In this document: positions 6,201-11,580 of the stretch, piece after piece
How positions within the stretch are numbered: the first letter of the stretch is position 1
How the letters are laid out: each line of letters opens with the position of its first letter
DNA from: Planctomycetaceae bacterium
GTDB taxonomy: Bacteria; Planctomycetota; Planctomycetia; Pirellulales; Thermoguttaceae
Assembly: GCA_031282385.1 (NCBI GenBank)
Contig: JAITDV010000380.1
Location: forward strand, 1-11,580
Direction of reading: 5' to 3'
DNA: 11,580 nucleotides
Made by a program: the position numbers and the translations under genes
The notes under the pieces: generated by a model
Told to the model about the DNA's origin: nothing
What the model saw: the letters and a program-made list of their open reading frames with translations, nothing else
The model's database searches: none

Positions 6201-6231
6201 ACTCGTTCACTGAATAGATTTCAATTTACCA

Positions 6232-7656
6232 ATGGCAAAACAATTTCGCCAGACAAATTTACCGAAATTTTTGCATACGCTTAAACAACCTGTTTATGTG
6301 TTGGATGGATCGGCGTGTCTGATATTTTGTAATCATGAACTTGAAAAGTGGACGGGTTGCGATGCGGCAAATCTTATTGGGCAACGACTCCGTTACCGTG
6401 TAACAACTTCACGTCTGAAATATGAAATTGTTGCCGCAGCTCTTGCTCCGCCGCCAGAGGTATTTGAGTATATTACAAAGAAAAATTCTGTTGCGAATCA
6501 GGTGTTGCCCGATGGTAAAAATATTGTCAAAAAAATCGAATCACAAAAATTTCACGCTGTACTTTCAATAGATCGAATCAATGTGATCAGTTGTCGTGTT
6601 GCCGAATTTATTCCGCTTGAGCCGTCTGGTGTTATTGTGTTAGTTGAAGCGGCGGACGCTTCATTGGCGGAGATTAAAAGCGTGCAACCCACAGAATTGC
6701 AACGTCAAATTGCCTCTGAAGTTCATCAAACATTGACGGTTTTTTTACGCCGTCAAGCGGGGCGTTTTCGTTGGGAGCGTATGATTGGCAGCTCACAAGT
6801 GATGCAAAGAATCCGGCGTCAAGGGCGATTGGCGGTTGATTCTTCGGCATCGGTACTTATCATCGGAGAAACCGGTACGGGCAAAGAGCATCTTGCATCG
6901 GCGATTCATTACGGCAGTCAAGACGCAGAACATCCAGGTGCAATTGTACCGATAGAATGTTCAGTGTTAAGCGAAGAATTAATCACTTCGACAATTTATG
7001 CTTTTCGTAACAAATTTCAACAAGAACAAAACGCAAGACATCATACATTGTTACTCAAGGATGCAGACAAGTTACCGGGTTCGGTTTTGGGAACGATTGT
7101 TGATTTTGTTAATTCAACGCCTGCGAATCTGCGGATTATTGCTACGTCAACTGTAAATCCCAAAGAATGGACGAATCATGAATCAATTCCGGTTTTGCTT
7201 GGTACGATAACAATTGAGTTACCGGCGTTGAAAAATCGCCGTGAGGATATTCCGCTTCTTGCGCAGATGTTTTTGGAGGAGCAAAACCATGAAATTAATC
7301 GTCAACGTGCCGGTTTTACTGCAGAAGCGATGGACGTTATGTTGCAGCATAATTGGCCACGCAATCTTGATGAACTTGAAGAGATGGTTATTGAAGCTCA
7401 CGCTAACAGTAATTCTTCGCTTGTTACGTTGTCTGAATTACCGTTACGATTGAGACAAGTTTTTGACGCGGCAGCAAAACAAGAGCGCGATGATAAACCT
7501 ATCAATCTGGATTCGTTCATGCAACAAATCGAGCGTGAATTGATCGAACGGGCAATAAAACTTGCAAGAGGAAATAAATCAAAAGCCGCCAAAATGCTAG
7601 GCTTAAACAGACCAAGATTGTATCGAAGAATGGAATTGCTGGGACTAATTAAATAA
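6232..7656 (+). CDS. PAS / AAA+ / Fis-HTH transcriptional regulator, degenerate sigma-54 activator type
   Basis: This 474-residue protein has the NtrC-like layout but a decayed motor. A PAS-like sensor occupies about 12-140 (QPVYVLDGSACLIFCNHELEKW at 19-40). The AAA+ domain runs about 184-410, with an intact Walker A GETGTGKE (212-219). The GAFTGA loop that contacts sigma-54 is absent, and the distance from Walker A to Walker B is about 7 residues shorter than in PspF. Walker B reads TLLLKDAD (272-279) where TLFLDE is expected. The arginine-finger segment (316-329) has no Arg, and sensor II reads WPRNLDEL (375-382) where WPGNVREL is expected. A Fis-type helix-turn-helix (about 432-474, KSKAAKMLGLNRPRLYRRM) binds DNA. 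It probably acts without sigma-54, as a repressor or sigma-70-type regulator, with the AAA+ domain as an oligomerisation or ligand-binding platform. The target is unknown. There is no clear Shine-Dalgarno sequence; MAKQFRQ is the first start and precedes the PAS domain closely. Confidence 0.88.
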   Translation: MAKQFRQTNLPKFLHTLKQPVYVLDGSACLIFCNHELEKWTGCDAANLIGQRLRYRVTTSRLKYEIVAAALAPPPEVFEYITKKNSVANQVLPDGKNIVKKIESQKFHAVLSIDRINVISCRVAEFIPLEPSGVIVLVEAADASLAEIKSVQPTELQRQIASEVHQTLTVFLRRQAGRFRWERMIGSSQVMQRIRRQGRLAVDSSASVLIIGETGTGKEHLASAIHYGSQDAEHPGAIVPIECSVLSEELITSTIYAFRNKFQQEQNARHHTLLLKDADKLPGSVLGTIVDFVNSTPANLRIIATSTVNPKEWTNHESIPVLLGTITIELPALKNRREDIPLLAQMFLEEQNHEINRQRAGFTAEAMDVMLQHNWPRNLDELEEMVIEAHANSNSSLVTLSELPLRLRQVFDAAAKQERDDKPINLDSFMQQIERELIERAIKLARGNKSKAAKMLGLNRPRLYRRMELLGLIK

Positions 7657-8063
7657 ATTCTGAAAACCAAAAAAGGTAACCATTATGTCATGATATTATA
7701 TTGAATTTTCCTATCACGTTAGGAACAGAAAAATGAATGTTTATAACCACTACTGAATACTTATGGATATTTTTTTATCGGATAATTGGAAAGAGGCTTG
7801 ATTGTTTTTTTGTGTCGGGTACAATACGCGGCCTTTTTGATTTTATTTCGTGGAAAATTGGCGTGCAAAATTCTTGTAACAATCAATCCGATTTGTTGTG
7901 CGTGGATTGTTTTTGATGGTTGTGAATATTTGTACAATTAATCTGATGCGATTTATTGATCTAATTGCGAAGAGTTAGCAAATACAACATTTTGTAATAT
8001 TTAAGTGGAATGTTTTTTGTGTTGTTTTTTTGAACTAAGGCTGAAAACTTTTAAACAATACAA

Positions 8064-8234
8064 TAGCGTAGGGCAACGCCCTACGAAAGAATACTCCATA
8101 ACTCAAGCCCTGAACAAAACTCAATTTAACATGCTCAAAAACACAATGTATTGCGTCTCACATAGATTTAATGATTACACCCTTTCAGGGCTAATTTTGT
8201 TGTTATCTTTTTCGTAGGGCGATGCCCTACGCTA
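8064..8234. mobile_element. R3 element, 171-bp MITE-like with hairpin termini
   Basis: Both ends carry the same 24-bp sequence in inverted orientation, with one difference (TAGCGTAGGGCAACGCCCTA plus CGAA on the left; GCATCGCC in place of GCAACGCC on the right). Each end is itself a hairpin, CGTAGGGC around two or three bases and GCCCTACG. TA is outermost on both sides. A second inner inverted pair, AGCCCTGAA at about 8105 and TTCAGGGCT at about 8184, is seen. No protein is encoded. Only one copy lies in this window, so mobility is an inference from its structure. Confidence 0.65.
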
Positions 8235-8256
8235 ATGATGTTGGGCTTTCAGTCCA

Positions 8257-8291
8257 TTGACACGCAACCCATACCCATTGACACTTGACAC
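8257..8291 (+). repeat. Three TTGACAC repeats
   Basis: TTGACAC occurs at 8257-8263, 8278-8284 and 8285-8291; the first two are part of CCATTGACAC repeated 21 bp apart. TTGACA equals the sigma-70 -35 consensus, but no good -10 box stands 16-18 bp downstream of any of them. It is a possible regulatory site about 200 bp before the DUF1015 gene, or only a local duplication. Confidence 0.35.
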
Positions 8292-8360
8292 GATTTTAGC
8301 TCAAAACAATTTTAAGCATTTCACGATGAAAAAACATTACACTGAATAAATACAATATTT

Positions 8361-8462
8361 TAAACTATTTACACTTTAAAGTTTCGTTTACCGCTGCCTG
8401 CTTACCTGTCGGCAAGCAGTTTTTTACGCTATTGAGTCGCGCAATTTACAGTACGCGCAGCA
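8361..8462 (-). repeat. R2 repeat, copy H
   Basis: This full-length copy in reverse orientation starts TAAACTATTTACACTTTAAA and ends near GCAATTTACAGTACGCGCAG. The central hairpin is CTGCTTACC-TGTC-GGCAAGCAG. It ends 29 bp before the DUF1015 start codon, so it probably lies in the leader or promoter of that gene. Confidence 0.85.
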
Positions 8463-8491
8463 CTCCACACTTAACATACTATTAATCTCTC

Positions 8492-9814
8492 ATGGAAATT
8501 CAACCATTTATCGGCTATCGTTACAATCTTGAAAAGATTAATCGGCTTGACGATGTAGTTGCGCCGCCTTATGATGTGATTGATGATAAACTTCAAGATG
8601 AACTTTACTCACGTCATCCTAATAATGTTGTCCGTCTGATTCTCAACCGGATTTCTCCGACAGACAGCGCGGAAAATAATCGTTACGTCCGTGCGTCGAA
8701 AATCTTATCTGATTGGATTGCGGACAAAATTCTTGTTAAAGAAACAAGTCCATCCATTTACGTTTATCATCAGGTATTCGAATTTGAAGGGCAATCTTTT
8801 GTCCGCAAAGGATTCATGTGCCGATGTCTTGCAGCGCCGTTTGGGTACGGAATGGTTTATCCGCATGAAATTACCATGAGTGCGCCGAAACTTGACCGTC
8901 TTATGTTGACAACAGCGTGCAAGATGAATTTCAGTCAAGTATTCGGAATTTATCCAGATGACCAAAATGAAATTCAAACCCAACTTGACGCAGCGATTAT
9001 TCGTAACGGAATTTCACCGATCACAGCAACCGATCACTTGGGCGTGCAACACAAAATGTGGGTACTCAACGACGCCGCAGCAATAGAATCTGTTGCCAAT
9101 GGAATGAAAAATAAGCCGATTTTTATTGCAGACGGACACCATCGTTACGAAACTGCTTGTAATTATAGACAACAAATAGACGAAATGGGATTGTTACATA
9201 GTAAACATCCGGCAAATTATGTGTTGATGGTTTGTATTGCAATGGATGATGCGGGGCTGATTGTGATGCCGACTCATCGTCTGTTTACCGGTATTCCGCA
9301 AATAACAAGTGAAATTCTCAAATCAAAATTAGATGATTATTTTGTGTTGGAAGAAGCAGGATTAGGTATTGATGTTGCTCGTGCAGTTTGGGAGCGTATA
9401 AAAATTGCAGAAACTCAAGACGTAATCGGATTGTTTACGGCAAAAGATAAAAAATGGAATCTTACACGAATAACGGCAAATGGCAAAGAATTGATGGATA
9501 AAGTTGCAAAAGAGCATCATCCTGAATGGCGTGAGCTTGGCGTTAGTTTATTACATCGGCTTATTGTTGAGACGTTGCTTGGAGTGCCGGAGCCGCCTAA
9601 ACCGTGTTATGTTCATCTTGTTGATGAGTTGATTAGCGAATTTAACGCCAATTCTAATAATTATCCGCTTGTAGCACTTGTTAAACCTGCCAGTGTTGCT
9701 CAGATCAAAACGCTTTGTTTGTTAAATGATCGTATGCCGGCAAAAAGTACATACTTCTATCCCAAACTGATCGCAGGTTTTGTGTTCAACCCTCTCGACG
9801 AATCAATGATTTAA
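8492..9814 (+). CDS. DUF1015 family protein (COG4198)
   Basis: This 440-residue protein looks soluble and cytoplasmic; no signal peptide or membrane segment is seen. It is full length for the family and carries its usual signatures: VVAPPYDVI near the N terminus (22-30), YPHEITMSAPKLDRL (123-137), the very conserved ADGHHRYETA (213-222) and RMPAKSTYFYPKL close to the C terminus (414-425). The His, Asp and Glu residues in these motifs are candidates for an active site. I cannot state the biochemical role. I recall suggestions linking the family to a ParB/sulfiredoxin-like serine kinase fold but cannot verify this from sequence. In many bacteria such genes stand near amino-acid or serine metabolism genes; here it stands alone and converges on the membrane-protein pair. 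No Shine-Dalgarno sequence is seen; the start is set by MEIQPFIGYRYN, typical of the family's N terminus. Confidence 0.9.
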   Translation: MEIQPFIGYRYNLEKINRLDDVVAPPYDVIDDKLQDELYSRHPNNVVRLILNRISPTDSAENNRYVRASKILSDWIADKILVKETSPSIYVYHQVFEFEGQSFVRKGFMCRCLAAPFGYGMVYPHEITMSAPKLDRLMLTTACKMNFSQVFGIYPDDQNEIQTQLDAAIIRNGISPITATDHLGVQHKMWVLNDAAAIESVANGMKNKPIFIADGHHRYETACNYRQQIDEMGLLHSKHPANYVLMVCIAMDDAGLIVMPTHRLFTGIPQITSEILKSKLDDYFVLEEAGLGIDVARAVWERIKIAETQDVIGLFTAKDKKWNLTRITANGKELMDKVAKEHHPEWRELGVSLLHRLIVETLLGVPEPPKPCYVHLVDELISEFNANSNNYPLVALVKPASVAQIKTLCLLNDRMPAKSTYFYPKLIAGFVFNPLDESMI

Positions 9815-9921
9815 CTAAAGGAAACTTCTAAAAACTCATTTTGTCCACGAAATTTTTACAAAAGACCACGAATTAAATAATTTGTGCAAATTTATGTCAA
9901 TTCGCTGATAAAATAAATTTA

Positions 9922-9932
9922 GGCTGAAAGCC
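9922..9932 (-). terminator. Weak terminator-like hairpin between convergent genes
   Basis: GGCT-GAA-AGCC forms a short stem between two convergent genes. Read on the minus strand it is followed by TAAATTTATTTT, so it could end the lipoprotein/membrane-protein transcript. A similar block, GGGCTTTCAGTCCATTG, occurs at 8243-8259, so it may instead be a small dispersed motif. Confidence 0.3.
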
Positions 9933-9986
9933 CATTGCTAAAAATTCATTTCGCGGTAAAAACACACGCTATTGCATAGTTACGAT

Positions 9987-10418
9987 TTAAGTTCTGAGGT
10001 TTTCGGTAATTTTTGTTGAATCGGCGGATTGTTGAGATGTAGGTTGTGTGATTTGAGTTTGTTTAAGGTTGTGTGCGGTGTTGTTGACTGGTTTCTTTTT
10101 GAAATAATACGCAATCAATAACACAAATCGATAACACAACAATATCACAATCGATGCAATAATCGAAACAAACAAACCAACAGAACTAATCGGATTAATT
10201 TCTGAAAATTCATAAATATTGGCATACTTCGCTGCATAATCAAGAAGAAACACTCCGGCACAACTTCCGCAAATCCCAACAACAAGTACACCATAAAGTC
10301 CTTCCGGTTTGCCTTTGGGTAACAAAGCGTTTGCCATCAGTCCGGCTACAGTTCCAAATCCGATCCATACGAGAACTGTGTTAAACCAAAGTTGTACAAT
10401 TGGTGAAAAGTCTGTCAT
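9987..10418 (-). CDS. Small multi-pass membrane protein, possibly GlsB/YeaQ/YmgE-like
   Basis: This 143-residue protein has three predicted membrane segments, at about 8-32, 42-62 and 78-105, then a positively charged stop (KKK, 107-109) and a polar Gln/Thr/Ser-rich tail of about 35 residues, probably cytoplasmic. The stretch GFGTVAGLMANALLPKG followed by EGLYGVLVVGICGSCAGVFL resembles the glycine-rich GLIAGWLAG...G..GNIVVGIIGA pattern of the transglycosylase-associated (GlsB/YeaQ/YmgE) family. Those are usually shorter (about 80-100 residues) and have no established enzyme activity. The assignment is tentative because the third segment is separated by a longer loop than usual. Its ATG overlaps the stop of the lipoprotein gene (ATGA), so the two are translationally coupled and probably act together at the cell envelope. 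Confidence 0.7.
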   Translation of the reverse strand: MTDFSPIVQLWFNTVLVWIGFGTVAGLMANALLPKGKPEGLYGVLVVGICGSCAGVFLLDYAAKYANIYEFSEINPISSVGLFVSIIASIVILLCYRFVLLIAYYFKKKPVNNTAHNLKQTQITQPTSQQSADSTKITENLRT

Positions 10419-10648
10419 CTGTTCCTATCTTGATTAGAACGTGCTTCCTGCAAGTACGCGGCTTCGTTGGAAAATTGGTAACGCGGTCCAGGCGGGTGAT
10501 ATTCTACCTTATCTTTAAGATAACCTCCGCAAAGTAATGTCATCCCATGATGATCAACCGTACAGCCAGTCAAAACAAAAAACGATAACATTGCCAAACA
10601 AAAAATTACAAAAAAATAAATTCGACCGATTGAGCTGAATGTTTTCAT
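10415..10648 (-). CDS. Small predicted lipoprotein
   Basis: This 77-residue protein has an N-terminal lipoprotein signal: basic start (Lys2, Arg9), hydrophobic core about 10-26, and lipobox LTGC with the lipidated Cys29. The mature part has only about 49 residues (TVDHHGMTLLCGGYL, then a Pro-rich YHPPGPRYQF) and ends in a charged, probably flexible tail. It contains one further Cys and no known domain. It is first in a two-gene operon, overlapping the membrane-protein gene by four bases (ATGA at 10415-10418). TTGAGATT lies about 7 bases upstream of the ATG as a weak ribosome-binding site. The function is unknown; the lipobox and coupling to a membrane protein suggest an envelope role. Confidence 0.75.
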   Translation of the reverse strand: MKTFSSIGRIYFFVIFCLAMLSFFVLTGCTVDHHGMTLLCGGYLKDKVEYHPPGPRYQFSNEAAYLQEARSNQDRNR

Positions 10649-10735
10649 GTTTTAATCTCAAATAAATTGTGTCTTGTTGCCTGACAAAAAAAAACTTAAA
10701 TCAAAATAGTTACGAAACATCATGTTGGTAAAAAT

Positions 10736-10763
10736 CCGTTACCGTCTGTATCGGTTATAACGG
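10736..10763. promoter_or_regulatory. Imperfect dyad upstream of the lipoprotein gene
   Basis: CCGTTACCG and CGGTTATAACGG face each other across seven bases (TCTGTAT). The arms pair as CCGTTA/TAACGG and CCG/CGG with a 3-base bulge. It lies 88 bp upstream of the lipoprotein start, where an operator could be. No ligand or protein can be named. Confidence 0.3.
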
Positions 10764-10876
10764 CATTATCACTTTAATCAATTCGTAAATCCGCAATGCA
10801 TATTGCTTAAACTATTCGGCAACTATCCAGTCGTGCGTGTTTTATCGTCAACTATTATGTTCTCCCAAACCCAATA

Positions 10877-10977
10877 TACCGCTCGTACTATAAATTACGA
10901 GACTCAAGAGCGTAAAAGCCTGCTTGCCCGATAGGTAAGCAGGCGAAGGTAAATTAAATTAAAGTCTGCACAGTTTA
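10877..10977 (+). repeat. R2 repeat, copy I
   Basis: This complete 101-bp copy runs from TACCGCTCGTACTATAAATT to GTCTGCACAGTTTA. The central stem GCCTGCTT/AAGCAGGC is perfect, with the interior GCCCGATAGGT between the arms. It shares the TACCGCTCG start with copy E, which suggests subfamilies. Confidence 0.88.
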
Positions 10978-11108
10978 AATCCGCGCGGGACAACATCGGT
11001 TTCCGAACGGCTCTAATATTCCAAGCCTTATTTGTCAAATTACCCTTAGTAACCAAAAAATTCCCCCTCTCCACCAACGCGCCCTTATGCTCTTATGTTT
11101 GTTTGATA

Positions 11109-11333
11109 TTAACCTTTTCGCTAACCTGTAGGAAACCACCCCTGACCCCTCCGAAGGATGGGAATTATTCGCCTCCGAAGGAGGCGTCTTCTTATTCGCC
11201 TCCCTTGGAGGGAGGCGTATTCTTATTCCCCTCCTTCGGAGGGGCTAGGGGTGGTCTCGGAGGAGTTAAAGGCGGTTTTTCGGTGTAGGTTTTTTGTTGT
11301 GTTGATGTATTTTTAGGTTGGAGAAAAAGTCTA
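11109..11333 (+). mobile_element. R1 element copy c
   Basis: A full 225-bp copy in the same orientation as copy b. The left end is altered (TTAACCTTTTCGCTAACC) and the right end is GGTTGGAGAAAAAGTCTA. The interior has the ACCCCTGACCCCTCCGAAGG arm, one 27-bp-type module, and the matching right arm. It differs from copy d by a few bases and a 4-bp insertion. Confidence 0.7.
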
Positions 11334-11361
11334 ATAGTTACAATCAATTAACCCAAAAAAC

Positions 11362-11580
11362 TAGACATTTTCGATAACCTGTAGGAAGACCACCCCTGAC
11401 CCCTCCGAAGGTGGGGAATTATTCGCCTCCGAAGGAGGCGTCTTCTTATTCGCCTCCCTTGGAGGCGTATTCTTATTCCCCTCCTTCGGAGGGGTTAGGG
11501 GTGGTCTCGGAGGAGTTAAAGGCGGTTTTTCGGTGTAGGTTTTTTGTTGCGTTGATGTATTTTTAGGTTGGAGAAAAGGT
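11362..11580 (+). mobile_element. R1 element copy d, cut by the window edge
   Basis: It starts TAGACATTTTCGATAACC 28 bp after copy c ends and runs to the window edge at GGAGAAAAGGT, three bases short of the expected terminal CTA. It is nearly identical to copy c from the first internal arm onward. Confidence 0.7.

Larger units (their letters stand above)
5568..6231. other. Intergenic region between oxoamine-synthase-like gene and regulator
   Basis: This 664-bp gap holds R1 copy b (5575-5769), R2 copy G (5825-5928), a hairpin-rich segment (5938-6031) and three phased boxes (6171-6200) just before the regulator. Frames of 69-95 codons found here lie across these repeats on either strand and show no protein family signature; I do not call them as genes. 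Confidence 0.7.
7657..8491. other. Long intergenic region between regulator and DUF1015 gene
   Basis: This is 835 bp without a credible gene. The first 400 bp (7657-8063) are AT-rich, with T runs and one weak 6-bp hairpin followed by T5 (7884-7914), and I see nothing else there. Then come the R3 element (8064-8234), a cluster of TTGACAC repeats (8257-8291) and R2 copy H (8361-8462), which ends 29 bp before the DUF1015 start. The 70-codon frame at 8005-8217 mostly reads through R3 and is not taken as a gene. Confidence 0.65.
10649..11580. other. Gene-free right end of the window
   Basis: This is 932 bp upstream of the lipoprotein gene with no credible coding sequence. It holds an imperfect dyad (10736-10763), R2 copy I (10877-10977) and two R1 copies in tandem (11109-11333 and 11362 to the edge). 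The 61-codon frame at 11103-11288 is a translation of R1 (PPLTPPKDGN-type residues) and is not taken as a gene. Confidence 0.75.

Noticed and set aside
6232..7656. Calling the regulator a functional sigma-54 activator or a response regulator
   Set aside because: GAFTGA, Walker B, arginine fingers and the sensor II Arg are absent, and the N-terminal part is PAS-like with no receiver-domain phosphorylation motif.
7884..7914. Intrinsic terminator CAATCC...GGATTG followed by TTTTT
   Set aside because: The stem has only 6 bp with a 14-base loop and lies about 230 bp after the nearest stop; too weak to call.
8005..8217. 70-codon plus-strand frame
   Set aside because: Most of it reads across the R3 element, and it ends inside the right hairpin terminus.
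11103..11288. 61-codon plus-strand frame with PPLTPPKDGN-type residues
   Set aside because: It is a translation of R1 copy c; the same low-complexity pattern appears from every R1 copy, on either strand, and has no start-site or family support.

Overview
The window reads as a low-GC bacterial chromosome segment, probably from a planctomycete-like lineage. That placement is an inference: it rests on the style of the genes (a Fis-type PAS/AAA+ regulator, a DUF1015 protein, a delta subunit with an extended N terminus), starts without clear Shine-Dalgarno sequences, and wide repeat-filled intergenic gaps. No rRNA or other taxonomic marker is present. I see no phage, plasmid, CRISPR or transposase gene.

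Layout from left to right. A repeat element with a 27-bp tandem array (1-178) runs into the stop codon of a minus-strand asparagine synthetase gene (asnB, 176-2152). A repeat-rich gap, a minus-strand tRNA-Arg(CCT) (2641-2713) and a minus-strand F1Fo ATP synthase delta-subunit gene (atpH, 2946-3584) follow. atpH stands alone, with no other atp gene beside it. After a 687-bp divergent gap come a plus-strand PLP-dependent enzyme of the alpha-oxoamine synthase family (4272-5567), a 660-bp gap with two repeat families and a hairpin-rich segment, and a plus-strand PAS/AAA+/Fis regulator (6232-7656) that lacks the sigma-54 contact motif. An 835-bp gap carries a third inverted-repeat element. Then come a plus-strand DUF1015 gene (8492-9814) and, convergent to it, a two-gene minus-strand operon of a small lipoprotein and a small membrane protein (9987-10648). 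The right end (10649-11580) has no genes and holds three more repeat copies.

The genes do not form one pathway; they look like separate single-gene transcription units plus the lipoprotein/membrane-protein pair. What dominates the window is intergenic repeats. Family R2 is about 100 bp, with roughly 20-bp imperfect terminal inverted repeats and a central GATA-type hairpin; I count nine full or partial copies. Family R1 is 195-225 bp, with TAGACC terminal inverted repeats bounded by TA and large internal inverted repeats; there are four copies. Family R3 (171 bp, one copy) also ends in TA. All three look like non-autonomous MITE-type elements. Both R1 copies next to genes lie exactly at a stop codon in the same orientation relative to the gene, and one of them supplies the asnB stop codon. 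These elements and the degenerate regulator with its phased upstream boxes are the parts most worth following up.
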